Assembly: GCF_022259695.1 (NCBI RefSeq)
Contig: NZ_CP092099.1
Coordinates: 852,471-916,470 of the forward strand
DNA length: 64,000 bases
From: Flaviramulus sp. BrNp1-15
GTDB taxonomy: Bacteria > Bacteroidota > Bacteroidia > Flavobacteriales > Flavobacteriaceae
Reading direction: 5' to 3'
Numbering within the stretch: position 1 is the stretch's first letter; each line of letters opens with the position of its first letter. The notes under the pieces are model-generated. The model had not been told where the DNA came from. It did not search any database and saw only the letters and a list, made by a program, of their open reading frames with translations. Shown here piece after piece: positions 51,041 to 61,030 of this stretch. Made by a program: the position numbers and the translations under genes.

Positions 51041-52258
51041 ATGACGTATCTAGATACTTTAGATTGGATGTTCGCACAACTACCAATGTATCAAAAACAA
51101 GGTAAAACGGCTTTTAAAAAAGATTTAACTAATACTTTAAAGTTAGCCGAACATTTAAATTTTCCACATAAAAACTTCAAGTCAATTCATGTTGCAGGAA
51201 CCAACGGGAAAGGTTCTACAAGTCATATGCTGGCATCGATTCTTCAAGAAGTAGGATACAAAGTTGGGTTATATACATCACCACATTTAAAGGACTTTCG
51301 TGAACGCATTAGAATAAATGGGCAAGTTGTAAGTAAACAATTTGTTACTGGTTTTATAAAGCGGAACAAAGCTTTTTTTGATGCAAATAAATTGTCATTT
51401 TTTGAAATGACCGTTGGAATGGCGTTTGATTATTTTTCTAAACAAAAAGTTGATATTGCTGTTATAGAGGTAGGACTTGGTGGTAGATTAGATTCTACAA
51501 ATATTATAATTCCAGAAGTTTCAGTCATCACAAATATTGGTTTAGATCATACGCAGTTTTTGGGTAATACGTTAAAAGAGATAGCTTTTGAAAAAGGCGG
51601 GATAATAAAACCTAATATTCCTGTTGTTATTGGCGAAACTCAAAAAGAAACATTACCTGTTTTTAAAGAAATAGCTAAAAAGAATAATTCTAAAATTACA
51701 TTTGCTGATAAAAATATTTCAGAAGAATATCAATCTGATTTACTGGGAGATTACCAAGTAAAAAATATTAAAACGGTTATACAAGCTATTAAGGAACTTC
51801 AAAATAAAGGATTTAAAATAACTCTAAAACATTTAGAAATTGGTTTGCTTAATGTTGTTAAAAACACCGGCTTATTAGGGCGCTGGCAAATTTTAAACGA
51901 AAACCCTAAAGTGGTTTGTGACACAGGACATAATAAAGATGGGTTGACTTATGTGATGAAGCAGCTTAAAAAAGAAGTATATAAATCACTACATGTTGTT
52001 TTTGGAGTTGTAAATGATAAGGATTTAAGTTCTATTATAGACTTATTACCAAAAACCGCCACATATTATTTTTGTAAGCCAAATATACCTCGAGGTTTAG
52101 ATGCGATTGAATTAAAACGGTATTTTAATGATCATGGATTAAAGGGAGATACATATAGCTCAGTTAATGAGGCTTATAAAACAGCATTAGAAAATTCAAA
52201 AACTACAGATTTAGTTTTCATTGGAGGTAGTACTTTTGTTGTAGCAGAAATAATTTAA
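51041..52258 (+). CDS. folC: Bifunctional folylpolyglutamate synthase/dihydrofolate synthase
   Basis: The 405-residue protein is a Mur-ligase-superfamily enzyme with the P-loop GTNGKGSTSHML (near residue 52) and VAVIEVGLGGRLDSTN-like block (IAVIEVGLGGRLDSTN). The C-terminal domain has VVCDTGHNKDGL. It adds glutamate to dihydropteroate or to folates. It begins 3 bases after tonB, so it may share that operon, and its stop is followed by the promoter of tRNA-Val. Confidence 0.94.
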   Translation: MTYLDTLDWMFAQLPMYQKQGKTAFKKDLTNTLKLAEHLNFPHKNFKSIHVAGTNGKGSTSHMLASILQEVGYKVGLYTSPHLKDFRERIRINGQVVSKQFVTGFIKRNKAFFDANKLSFFEMTVGMAFDYFSKQKVDIAVIEVGLGGRLDSTNIIIPEVSVITNIGLDHTQFLGNTLKEIAFEKGGIIKPNIPVVIGETQKETLPVFKEIAKKNNSKITFADKNISEEYQSDLLGDYQVKNIKTVIQAIKELQNKGFKITLKHLEIGLLNVVKNTGLLGRWQILNENPKVVCDTGHNKDGLTYVMKQLKKEVYKSLHVVFGVVNDKDLSSIIDLLPKTATYYFCKPNIPRGLDAIELKRYFNDHGLKGDTYSSVNEAYKTALENSKTTDLVFIGGSTFVVAEII

Positions 52259-52274
52259 TTTTTTTTTAAAAAAG

Positions 52275-52306
52275 TTTTTGCAGTATTAAAAACTAGGTTA
52301 TATTTG
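52275..52306 (+). promoter_or_regulatory. Promoter of tRNA-Val
   Basis: TTTTTG at 52275-52280 (-33) and TATATTTG at 52299-52306 (-7) are separated by 18 bases, an excellent match to the Bacteroidota promoter pattern. The tRNA begins at 52321, so the start point would lie near 52313. Confidence 0.65.
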
Positions 52307-52320
52307 CAGTCCAATTTAGA

Positions 52321-52395
52321 GGGCGCGTAGCTCAGTTGGTTCAGAGCACTTGGTTTACACCCAAGGGGTCAGGGGTTCGAATCCCTTCGCGCCCA
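52321..52395 (+). tRNA. tRNA-Val (anticodon TAC)
   Basis: A full cloverleaf is visible. The acceptor stem pairs GGGCGCG (52321-52327) with CGCGCCC (52388-52394), with discriminator A52395. The D arm contains AGTTGGTTCA. The anticodon stem is CTTGG/CCAAG around the loop TTTACAC, giving anticodon TAC (Val). The T arm contains GGTTCGAATCC. CCA is not encoded. Confidence 0.97.
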
Positions 52396-52401
52396 CAAAA
52401 A

Positions 52402-52432
52402 AATCCTAAAGTATTTACTTTAGGATTTTTTA
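52402..52432. terminator. Bidirectional terminator between tRNA-Val and murF
   Basis: AATCCTAAAGT (52402-52412) pairs perfectly with ACTTTAGGATT (52417-52427) around a 4-base loop, with T-run on the right and A-run on the left. It can end transcription of the tRNA (+) and of murF (-). Confidence 0.8.
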
Positions 52433-52453
52433 TTTTATATAAGTTTTCTAAGT

Positions 52454-53728
52454 TTATAATAATTCTAAAATACGTTCCAAAGCCATACCTCTTGAGCCTT
52501 TAATAAGTAGAGTGTTGTTTTCTATTTCAGATACATTAAAATCGTTTTTAAAATCTTCAAAGGTTTTATACTTTCTAGCTTTATTTGAGTTTGTTTTAGA
52601 TTGATAAAAATTTTCACCAATAAAAATAAGCTGATCTATTTTTAATGAAGTAGCAAAGTCTACTATATTTTGGTGTTCTACTTCTGCATCATCACCAAGT
52701 TCAAACATATCACCTAAAATAGCGGTTTTGTATCCGATTTGATTTTCAAAATTGGATAAAGCAGCATGCATGCTTGATGGGTTTGCATTGTAAGCATCTA
52801 AAATAATTTTGTTTGAGTCTTTATTTATTATTTGAGACCTGTTATTAGAAGGTATATAATTTTCTATAGCAGTTTTTATATCGTTGTCTTTAACCTTAAA
52901 ATAATTTCCAATTGCAATAGCTGCTGCAATATTGTTGAAGTTATAAGAGCCAATAAGCTGACTTTCTATATTTGTTCCATTATAATGACATATAACAAAA
53001 GGTTTAGCCGAAATAAAATCAATACAAACATCTTCTTTTTCATTTCCAAACGAAAAGGTATTAGCATTTTTAGTTTTTTCAACTTGAATAGAATCTTTAG
53101 CATTTACAAAAGCAATTTTGTTGTTTGTAATTAAGTAATCATACATTTCGCTTTTACCTTTTATAACACCTTCAACCCCACCAAAACCTTCTAAATGGGC
53201 TTTACCAAAATTTGTTATATAACCATAATCTGGTTGTGCGATAGTACATAAAAACTCAATTTCTTTTTTATGATTGGCACCCATTTCTACAATACCAATT
53301 TCAGTGTCTTTTGTCATAGAAAGAAGCGTAAGCGGAACACCAATATGATTATTCAAATTACCAATAGTAGCTGTGGTTTTAAACTTTTGTGATAGCACAG
53401 AATTAATAAGCTCTTTAGTGGTTGTTTTGCCATTACTACCAGTTAAAGCAATTATTGGAATTTTTAAATAATTTCTATGAAATGAGGCTAACTTTTGAAG
53501 AGTTTCTAAAACATCATTTACTAAAATAGTTTCTGCTTGATTGTTAAACTGTGCTTCATCTACAACGGCATATTTTGCTCCTAATTCAATAGCTTTCTTA
53601 GCATAAGTGTTGCCATTAAAGTTTTCGCCTTTAAGAGCAAAAAAAATATCATTTTTTTGAATTTTTCTAGTATCGGTGCATACCGAGTTACATTTTAAAA
53701 AAAGTTGATGTAATACTTCTATTTTCAA
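52454..53728 (-). CDS. murF: UDP-N-acetylmuramoyl-tripeptide--D-alanyl-D-alanine ligase
   Basis: The 424-residue protein has the Mur-ligase P-loop IALTGSNGKTTTKELI (near residue 93), the IGNLNNHIGVPLTLL block, and IVEMGANHKKEIEFLC, with a C-terminal LDAYNANPSSM block specific for MurF. It adds D-Ala-D-Ala to the UDP-MurNAc tripeptide in the cytosol. The start is TTG 53728 (MKIEVLHQLFLKCNSVCTDTR), as no ATG is available in frame nearby and the N-terminus matches the family. It is the downstream neighbour of gldJ on the minus strand, a common flavobacterial arrangement. Confidence 0.95.
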   Translation of the reverse strand: MKIEVLHQLFLKCNSVCTDTRKIQKNDIFFALKGENFNGNTYAKKAIELGAKYAVVDEAQFNNQAETILVNDVLETLQKLASFHRNYLKIPIIALTGSNGKTTTKELINSVLSQKFKTTATIGNLNNHIGVPLTLLSMTKDTEIGIVEMGANHKKEIEFLCTIAQPDYGYITNFGKAHLEGFGGVEGVIKGKSEMYDYLITNNKIAFVNAKDSIQVEKTKNANTFSFGNEKEDVCIDFISAKPFVICHYNGTNIESQLIGSYNFNNIAAAIAIGNYFKVKDNDIKTAIENYIPSNNRSQIINKDSNKIILDAYNANPSSMHAALSNFENQIGYKTAILGDMFELGDDAEVEHQNIVDFATSLKIDQLIFIGENFYQSKTNSNKARKYKTFEDFKNDFNVSEIENNTLLIKGSRGMALERILELL

Positions 53729-53768
53729 TTATTAGATAAGTCTTAATTATAAAATTAAATGTATTAAA

Positions 53769-53802
53769 AAAAGTCCTAACAAACGCTAGGACTTTTAAAT
53801 CT
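53769..53802 (-). terminator. Hairpin terminator downstream of gldJ
   Basis: AAAAGTCCTA (53769-53778) pairs perfectly with TAGGACTTTT (53787-53796) around an 8-base loop. On the minus strand it follows gldJ by about 20 bases and ends in a T-run. Confidence 0.75.
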
Positions 53803-53819
53803 TTATTAGAAAAAACTAT

Positions 53820-55511
53820 TTAGTTTTTTGTTTTATTTTTTGCTTTGCTTTTAGATCCTACACGAGACATAGCACATCTAAAACCAATATAATCTGTAGC
53901 CATATCTTGAGGGAAATAACGTCTTTGAGCTGGATCTAACCAATACTCTCTGTCTTTCCAAGAACCACCTTTATAAACTCTAACTTCGTCATTAATTAAA
54001 GAAGTTCTGTTATTTCTTTTGTCGTATTCTCTAATAATGTTTCCTAAAGAATCTCTAGTAATGGTATGCTTAGGAGAGTTATACATTTTTCTTGTATCGC
54101 TTTCTGCTTCTCCTTCTTCTTCATCATCGTTAAAGCTTTCAAAATAACGTGAAGAACGCTTGTCTCCATCTCTAAAGTTTATTTCATTACTCTTATCAAA
54201 GTTTGTTCTTAAATAAGTTTCATTGTCATCAACAGGAACTTGTAATATTTCACCAGGTAAATTTCTAGCTACTACTTTTCCGTTTGATAATGTATCGTAA
54301 ACTATATCATCAGATGTAACAACTTTAACTGATCCATCTTCATTTAATGCATTTTTAGTATAAACATTACCACGATAGTAGTTAAAATCGTTAAATTCAT
54401 CATCTACAATAGGTCTGTAAACATCTGCAACCCATTCAGCAACATTACCTGCCATATCGTATAAACCAAAATCATTAGGTTCATATGATTTTACAGCATT
54501 TGTAATATCAGCACCATCATCAGACCATCCTGCAATTCCGCCATAATCACCTTTTCCTTGTTTAAAGTTAGCTTTTTGGTCTCCACGAGTTTTACGTTTT
54601 CCAGAACGAGTATATTGTCCGTCCCAAGGATATTTTTTACGTCCACGGTATAAATTGTAATTTCTAATTTCACTTAACCCTAAAGCGGCATATTCCCATT
54701 CTGTTTCAGTTGGTAGCCTATACTTAGGCGAAATTAAACCAGTTTCACGAGTAGCATAAATATTAGATTCGTTACCTTCGGCATCAGTTCTTACAAATTT
54801 CTTATTACGCTTTTCACCATTAATAATTTCTTCATTACCACCATAAGTTAGTGTAGGCGCATTAATGTATGTATCGGTATTAAATGTTTGTTCTGCATTT
54901 ACATCGGTAACTTTTGCATCACGTTTTAAATAACCAGCTTTTTCTAAATTGTATTCATTAACACGGTCTGAACGCCAGTTAGCAAATTCTACAGCTTGAA
55001 TCCAGCTTACACCAACAACAGGATATTCTCCATAACCTGGGTGACGTAAATAGTTTTCTGTCATAACTTCATTAAAACCTAAACGGTTTCTCCAAACCAA
55101 TGTGTCTGGTAAAGCACCATGATAAATAGCTCTGTAGATGTCTTCTGATGGTGGGTATGTTCTTTTTAACCAATCTAAATACTCCAAATACATGGCGTTA
55201 GTTACTTCGGTTTCGTCCATATAGAAAGACTGAACGTGTTGCTGATTTGGACTATTGTTCCAATCATGCATAACATCATCTTGAACTCTACCTTTTGTAA
55301 AGGTACCTCCTTCTACAAAAACTAATCCAGGAGAAGTTTCTTGTTCTTTGAAGTCTGTGTTATATTGGAAACCACCTTCTTTTGAGTTGATTTGCCATCC
55401 GGTAGCTCTGGAACTATTTTTTGAACTAGAAGATTTTTTACAACCAGTAAAGGCTAATGTTATAGCCAAAACCAATACAATCTTTAATGCTACTATTTTT
55501 TTCATATCCAT
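53820..55511 (-). CDS. gldJ: Gliding motility lipoprotein GldJ
   Basis: The 563-residue protein has a lipobox (TLAFTGCKK, Cys near 24) and an FGE-sulfatase/SUMF1-like domain with FVEGGTFTKGR, FYMDETEVTNAMYLEYLDWL, PVVGVSWIQAVEFANWRS, RLPTETEWEYAALG, DMAGNVAEWVADVY and VYKGGSWKDREYWLD-RYFPQDMATDYIGFRC. GldJ is an outer-membrane lipoprotein needed for gliding and for stable type IX secretion in Flavobacteriia. Loops within the SUMF1 fold are longer than in formylglycine enzymes, as is usual for GldJ. ATG 55511 or 55505 are both possible starts. It is divergent from porU. Confidence 0.94.
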   Translation of the reverse strand: MDMKKIVALKIVLVLAITLAFTGCKKSSSSKNSSRATGWQINSKEGGFQYNTDFKEQETSPGLVFVEGGTFTKGRVQDDVMHDWNNSPNQQHVQSFYMDETEVTNAMYLEYLDWLKRTYPPSEDIYRAIYHGALPDTLVWRNRLGFNEVMTENYLRHPGYGEYPVVGVSWIQAVEFANWRSDRVNEYNLEKAGYLKRDAKVTDVNAEQTFNTDTYINAPTLTYGGNEEIINGEKRNKKFVRTDAEGNESNIYATRETGLISPKYRLPTETEWEYAALGLSEIRNYNLYRGRKKYPWDGQYTRSGKRKTRGDQKANFKQGKGDYGGIAGWSDDGADITNAVKSYEPNDFGLYDMAGNVAEWVADVYRPIVDDEFNDFNYYRGNVYTKNALNEDGSVKVVTSDDIVYDTLSNGKVVARNLPGEILQVPVDDNETYLRTNFDKSNEINFRDGDKRSSRYFESFNDDEEEGEAESDTRKMYNSPKHTITRDSLGNIIREYDKRNNRTSLINDEVRVYKGGSWKDREYWLDPAQRRYFPQDMATDYIGFRCAMSRVGSKSKAKNKTKN

Positions 55512-55703
55512 ACTTTTAAGTAAGCTAATAATATTTTTGGTGCTGCAATATAAGAATTAAACCGAATAACACAAGCTATTTTTTGCATTTTAACCAAAAA
55601 AAAGTGTATTTCATCCTGTTTTTAATACATTACAACGATGTTTTTGCTGTTTTGAAGCACCGTTTTGTCATGTATTAACGTGTATTTTACCAAATTATTA
55701 TCG

Positions 55704-55711
55704 TATTTTTG
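55704..55711 (+). promoter_or_regulatory. -7 promoter box for porU
   Basis: TATTTTTG matches the -7 consensus about 63 bases before the porU start. The 262-base gap between gldJ and porU (55512-55773) must hold both divergent promoters; otherwise it holds no recognisable feature. Confidence 0.4.
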
Positions 55712-55773
55712 GTGTAGTTTTAAAAATGTTATGCTTTTAATAATAACAAAGCCTTAAAGACGTTTACTTTGTA

Positions 55774-58700
55774 ATGAAAGAGAAAATTATTTTTTTATTG
55801 TTGATTTCTTCAACAGTTTTATTTGCACAACAAAAAAAATACAGTATTCTTTGGGAAAGCACGCAAATACTTTCTGGCGGGAATTTTTCAATTGAAGTTC
55901 CTTCTTTCAACAAAGAGTATTTCACCTATAACTTTGAAGAAGGTTTGCAATTTGTAGACCAATGGGAAGCTAATAATTTAGTTAATGAGTCTTCAGTATC
56001 CATTACTAATGTTGCTTATCAGGCAATTTCTAGGGCAGATTTAAAAGATTTAGATTTAAATACTATTCCGAATGAATTAGTATATACTTTAAAAAATTCA
56101 ATTGCAAGAAATAAAAAGTATATCTATTTTCAGCTTTCACCTATTATTAAAGATGTTAATGGAAGCTATAAAAGAGTAACTTCTTTTCAAATAAATTACA
56201 CAAACGGAAGTAATACTAATAGATTTTCTACAAACAAAACGTTTGGAAGCTCAAAAATTATTTCAAATTCAGTTTTAAGAACTGGAGAATGGTATCGGTT
56301 TTATGTAGATACTACAGGTGCTTTTAAGTTGTCTAAAAGTTTTTTACAGCGTTTAGGAGTTAATGTAAATAATGTTGATCCAAGAACAATAAAATTGTTT
56401 GGACATGGTGGTCGTATGATTCCTTTTTCTAATGCAGTGGAATATCCTTTTGATGTTCCAGAAAATGCTATAAAATTTGTAGGTGAAGAAGATGGTGTAT
56501 TAGATAATGATGACCATATACTATTTTATGCACAAGGTCCAAAAGGATACAATTCAGATAGTAGAACACATATTAATTGTTATACAGATAAAACATACTA
56601 TTATATAAACGTAAGTTCTGGTAATGGAAAAAGAATTGAACCATTTGTTCAACCTACAGGAACAGTAGATATGGTTATTAACACCTTTGAAGATTATCAA
56701 TATCATGAGGTTGACGAATATAATTTACTTTCTTTAGGACGACGCTGGTTTGGAGATAGATTTGATGTTGAAAACAATAAAGAATTCACATTCAATTTTC
56801 CAGATTTAGTAACCACAGAGCCGATAAGTTTAGAAGTTCTTGTAGCTACAGCATCTTCAAGTGATAGTGCTATGGAAGTAACTGTTAATGGTTTTTCAGT
56901 TTCTACGCTTTCAATTCCAGGGGTTTCAAACCCTACTTTAGCAAGCGGAGCTTCGTATAATGGTATTGTTAATGTAAACTCATCAAGTATCAATGTTGGG
57001 CTTAATTTTGATAATCAAGGCAACCCTAGTACACTTGGTTATTTAGATTACATAGCAATAAAGGCTAAACGTAATTTGAATTTTCATGATAAACAATTTC
57101 AATTTGAAAACAGCGAAGTTGCTACTGCTTCTGGTATAGGACAATATAATATTACTAATGCATCACAAATTTCAGAAATATGGAATGTTACTGATATTTA
57201 TAACGTTTCAAATTTTGTAAATATTGATCAAAACCCAAATTTAAGTTTTACATCTGCTTTAGGAAGTTTAAAAACATATATAGCTTTAACTCCACAGGAC
57301 TATTTTGAACCAAAGTTAGATTCAAAAACGGTAGTAAATAATCAAAATATTAAAGGCACTATTTTTCAAAATAGTCAAGGTGAATTTCAAGATATAGATT
57401 ATATAATTGTTACACCAAATAATACCCTTGCTCAAGCAGAACGTTTAGCTCAAATTAACAGAAATCAATATAATTTAAATGTAAAAATAGTTGGGTTAGA
57501 CGAAATTTATAATGAGTTTAGTTCTGGAAATCAGGATATTGGTGCTATTAGAAACTTGGTCAAATACGTTTATGATAATGCCAGTACACTAGAGAGAAGA
57601 TTAAAATACTTGTGTTTGTTTGGTGATGGTTCATTTGATTATAAAGATAGAATCTCTAATAATACTAATATTGTTCCTTCATGGCATGCATACGGTAGTT
57701 TTAATTTAGCTACCTCTTTTGTTTCTGATGATTTTTATGGGCTTATGGACGAAAATGAAGGTACAATGGCTACCAGTGATAGGCTCGATATTGCTGTAGG
57801 TAGAATTTTAGCAGATACGCCACAGCGTGCTAAAGAAATGGTCGATAAAATAGAATCATATTATACAAAAGAATCTTTTGGGCGTTGGAGAAATAATTTT
57901 GTTGTTATTTCTGATGATGTTGATAAAGATTGGGAAGGGTTATTACAAGAAACTACAGATAATGTTGGGAATTTAGTAACTCAGGAAAAACCATTCATGA
58001 ATGTAGTTAAAATTCACTCTGATGCTTTTCAACAAGAATCTTCAGCAGGAGGTGATAGATATCCAGCGGTAACTACTGAAATTGTTAATGCAATAGATAA
58101 CGGAGCTTTGGTAGTGAATTATTTTGGACATGGAGGAGAAGATGGTTTAGCAGAAGAACGTATTCTGTTAAAACCAGATGTGAATGGGTTACGCAATTTC
58201 TGTAAACTTAATTGTTTTGTTACTGTAACATGTGAATTTACTAGGTTTGATAATCCTTTTAGGGAAACTGCAGGCGAATTTACTTACTGGAATAAACAAG
58301 CAGGGGCTATTAGTTTAATTACAACAACAAGACAAATTTTTGTAAGTTTTGCCATCTCATTTAATAATACATTGGGTCAGTATTTGTTTTCTTATAGTGA
58401 TAATGACGTTTATAATGATTACGAATATCCTTCAATGGCAGAAGCCTTAAGGTTAGCAAAAAATGACCCCGCAGTTGCTGGTGCAAGCCAAAAGAGATTA
58501 ATATTTTTTATTGGAGATCCAGCAATGAAATTAGCATTTCCGAAACCAAACATAAGATTAACTGAAATAAATGATGTGCCTATTGCTCAGGCAACAGATA
58601 CATTGAAAGCCTTAAGTTATGTAAAATTGGCAGGAGAAGTCACAGACATTTTTGGCAATGTGCTGCCTAATTATAATGGAACGCTTTCGGCTACAATTTA

Positions 58701-59658
58701 TGATAAATCTATAGATAGAGAAACCTTAGCTAATGATCGTACGCGATTAAATGGAGAGCTTGTAAAGTTAAATTTTACCACTCTTGGTGAAATCATTTTC
58801 AGAGGGCAGGCATCTGTAAATAATGGTCAATTTGAATTTGACTTTGTAGTGCCAAAAGATATAGGTGTTCCTGTTGGGTTTGGTAAAGTGAGCTTTTATT
58901 CAAAAAATGAAGAACTCACAGAAAATCAATCGGGAGCAAGTATGAATACGGTTAGAATAGGAGGGATTAATGAAAATGCAGCCGAAGATAATATTGGACC
59001 AATCATTACATTATATATGAATGATGAAAATTTTGTCTCAGGAGGAATTACCAACGAAGAACCTACATTATTAGCTAAACTTGAAGATTTAAACGGAATA
59101 AATACAGCAAGTGGTATTGGTCATGATATTGTAGCTATATTAGATGGTGATGAAACTAATCCTTTTATTTTAAATGATTATTATCAAACAGAAGTTGATG
59201 ATTATACAAAAGGTGTTGTGTCATTTCCGTTTAGAGATTTAGAACCTGGTTTGCATACTTTAACTCTTAAGGCATGGGATGTTTACAACAATTCATCAAT
59301 TTCAGAAATTCAATTTATTGTATTTGATAAAGACCAAGATTTAGTAATAAATAACGTTCTAAATTACCCAAATCCATTTGTAAATTATACAGAATTTTGG
59401 TTCAATCACAATAGTTCGGAACCTTTAGACGTTTCTATACAGATATTTACTGTTTCAGGTAAATTGGTAAGAACCTTAAATGGACAAACCACAGGAGGTA
59501 TAAAAACAACAAGTTCTTTGTCAAGAGATTTAATATGGGATGGAAGAGACGATTTTGGAGACAAAATAGGAAAAGGGGTTTATATTTATAAACTTACTGT
59601 GCATTCCAATCTTTTAAATAAGAAAGTAGAAAAAATAGAGAAACTTGTTATCCTCTAA
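55774..59658 (+). CDS. porU: Type IX secretion system sortase PorU
   Basis: The 1294-residue protein has a signal peptide (MKEKIIFLLLISSTVLFAQ), an N-terminal Ig-like/propeptide region, and a gingipain-like C25 peptidase domain (about 535-945). The catalytic His lies in VNYFGHGGEDGL and the catalytic Cys in FVTVTCEFTRFDNP. A C-terminal Por-type domain follows (VLNYPNPFVNYTEFWF...). PorU removes the C-terminal signal of type IX cargo at the cell surface and links cargo to lipid. It is transcribed with porV, 34 bases downstream, which is its shuttle partner. gldJ is divergent, a conserved arrangement in Flavobacteriia. Confidence 0.94.
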   Translation: MKEKIIFLLLISSTVLFAQQKKYSILWESTQILSGGNFSIEVPSFNKEYFTYNFEEGLQFVDQWEANNLVNESSVSITNVAYQAISRADLKDLDLNTIPNELVYTLKNSIARNKKYIYFQLSPIIKDVNGSYKRVTSFQINYTNGSNTNRFSTNKTFGSSKIISNSVLRTGEWYRFYVDTTGAFKLSKSFLQRLGVNVNNVDPRTIKLFGHGGRMIPFSNAVEYPFDVPENAIKFVGEEDGVLDNDDHILFYAQGPKGYNSDSRTHINCYTDKTYYYINVSSGNGKRIEPFVQPTGTVDMVINTFEDYQYHEVDEYNLLSLGRRWFGDRFDVENNKEFTFNFPDLVTTEPISLEVLVATASSSDSAMEVTVNGFSVSTLSIPGVSNPTLASGASYNGIVNVNSSSINVGLNFDNQGNPSTLGYLDYIAIKAKRNLNFHDKQFQFENSEVATASGIGQYNITNASQISEIWNVTDIYNVSNFVNIDQNPNLSFTSALGSLKTYIALTPQDYFEPKLDSKTVVNNQNIKGTIFQNSQGEFQDIDYIIVTPNNTLAQAERLAQINRNQYNLNVKIVGLDEIYNEFSSGNQDIGAIRNLVKYVYDNASTLERRLKYLCLFGDGSFDYKDRISNNTNIVPSWHAYGSFNLATSFVSDDFYGLMDENEGTMATSDRLDIAVGRILADTPQRAKEMVDKIESYYTKESFGRWRNNFVVISDDVDKDWEGLLQETTDNVGNLVTQEKPFMNVVKIHSDAFQQESSAGGDRYPAVTTEIVNAIDNGALVVNYFGHGGEDGLAEERILLKPDVNGLRNFCKLNCFVTVTCEFTRFDNPFRETAGEFTYWNKQAGAISLITTTRQIFVSFAISFNNTLGQYLFSYSDNDVYNDYEYPSMAEALRLAKNDPAVAGASQKRLIFFIGDPAMKLAFPKPNIRLTEINDVPIAQATDTLKALSYVKLAGEVTDIFGNVLPNYNGTLSATIYDKSIDRETLANDRTRLNGELVKLNFTTLGEIIFRGQASVNNGQFEFDFVVPKDIGVPVGFGKVSFYSKNEELTENQSGASMNTVRIGGINENAAEDNIGPIITLYMNDENFVSGGITNEEPTLLAKLEDLNGINTASGIGHDIVAILDGDETNPFILNDYYQTEVDDYTKGVVSFPFRDLEPGLHTLTLKAWDVYNNSSISEIQFIVFDKDQDLVINNVLNYPNPFVNYTEFWFNHNSSEPLDVSIQIFTVSGKLVRTLNGQTTGGIKTTSSLSRDLIWDGRDDFGDKIGKGVYIYKLTVHSNLLNKKVEKIEKLVIL

Positions 59659-59692
59659 TAAAAAATTATATTTGTTAAATTAAAATTTATTC

Positions 59693-60931
59693 ATGAAGAA
59701 TCTAATATTGTTATCAGCAGCATTTGTTTTTATATTGAAAATGAACGCTCAAACAACTATAATTCCAAAAACAAATGACAGTAGAGTAATTACAACAGGA
59801 TTGCCATTTGTATTAATTGCGCCAGATGCTCGTGCTGCTGCTATGGGAGATATGGGTGTGGCTACTTCAGTTGATGCCTTTTCGCAACAATGGAACTCAT
59901 CTAAATATGCTTTTTCTGAAACAAAATCAGGTTTTGGAGTTAGTTATACACCTTACTTAAGTAAATTGGTAAATGATATATTTTTAGGAAACCTTACCTA
60001 TTTTAATCGTTTAGATGAGAAAAGTGCTTTTGGAGCAAGTTTAAAATATTTTTCATTAGGTGATATAGAATTTGTTAACGATGAATTTTCTGAAGCATTA
60101 ATTCAAAGACCAAACGAGTTTGCTTTAGATGTGTCTTATGCATTAAGGTTGTCAGATCAATTTGCAATGGCTGTTGCTATGAGATATCTTGTGTCAGATT
60201 TAAGACTTGATGATGGTAGTGGTAATACAGATGGTGCCAGTACTTTTGGTGTAGATATTTCGGGATATTATCAAAGTGAAGAAGAGGCTTATAATGATTT
60301 TAACGGACGTTGGAGAGCTGGATTTGCAATTCAAAATTTAGGTCCAAAATTTAAGTATACAGAAGATGGTTCAGAGAATTTTCAACCTACCAATTTAAGA
60401 CTTGGAGCGGGCTTCGATTTTATATTTGATGATTACAATAAAATTGCTGTTACAGCTGAAGTTGCTAAACTATTAGTACCAACACCTCCAATTTTAGGTG
60501 ATGAATATGAATTTACAGATAATAATGGGAATGGTACTTATGAAGAGGATGAAGACGATTTAGGAAATCTAGTTGAGTCAGATGTTATTATCTCTGGAAA
60601 ATCACAAGATGTTAACTTTTTATCAGGAATATTTCAATCATTTGGTGATGCTCCTGATGGTTTTAGTGAAGAGTTAAAAGAATTTACTTGGGCACTTGGT
60701 GCAGAGTATTTATATCAAGATTCATTCGCTTTTAGAGCAGGTTATTTTAATGAAGCAGAAGAAAAAGGGGCAAGAAAATTTTTAGCTCTTGGTGCAGGTT
60801 TTAAAGCAAATGTTGTTAATATAGACTTGTCGTATTTGTTTTCAGCATCTAAAATTCAAAGTCCATTAGAAAATACTTTACGTTTCTCATTAACCTTCAA
60901 TATTGGGGCAGGAGAATATGACGAATATTAA
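59693..60931 (+). CDS. porV: Type IX secretion system outer-membrane protein PorV
   Basis: The 412-residue protein has a signal peptide (MKNLILLSAAFVFILKMNAQ) and a FadL-like beta-barrel of the PorV/PorQ type, with FVLIAPDARAAAMGDMGVA near residue 40, typical of PorV, and a C-terminal strand ending in LRFSLTFNIG. It carries cargo from the type IX translocon to the PorU sortase. An acidic segment near residues 275-300 (DNNGNGTYEEDEDD) resembles a calcium-binding loop. A strong terminator follows at 60959. Confidence 0.93.
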   Translation: MKNLILLSAAFVFILKMNAQTTIIPKTNDSRVITTGLPFVLIAPDARAAAMGDMGVATSVDAFSQQWNSSKYAFSETKSGFGVSYTPYLSKLVNDIFLGNLTYFNRLDEKSAFGASLKYFSLGDIEFVNDEFSEALIQRPNEFALDVSYALRLSDQFAMAVAMRYLVSDLRLDDGSGNTDGASTFGVDISGYYQSEEEAYNDFNGRWRAGFAIQNLGPKFKYTEDGSENFQPTNLRLGAGFDFIFDDYNKIAVTAEVAKLLVPTPPILGDEYEFTDNNGNGTYEEDEDDLGNLVESDVIISGKSQDVNFLSGIFQSFGDAPDGFSEELKEFTWALGAEYLYQDSFAFRAGYFNEAEEKGARKFLALGAGFKANVVNIDLSYLFSASKIQSPLENTLRFSLTFNIGAGEYDEY

Positions 60932-60958
60932 TTAATTGTATCACATTAAATAAGAATC

Positions 60959-60988
60959 AAAAACTATTGCTTTAGCAATAGTTTTTTT
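60959..60988 (+). terminator. Factor-independent terminator after porV
   Basis: AAAAACTATTGC (60959-60970) pairs perfectly with GCAATAGTTTTT (60975-60986) around the loop TTTA and is followed by more T. It ends the porU-porV transcript. Confidence 0.8.
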
Positions 60989-61030
60989 GTCTGTAATAGT
61001 TTTTTAAATTTACCGCATACATTCCAAACT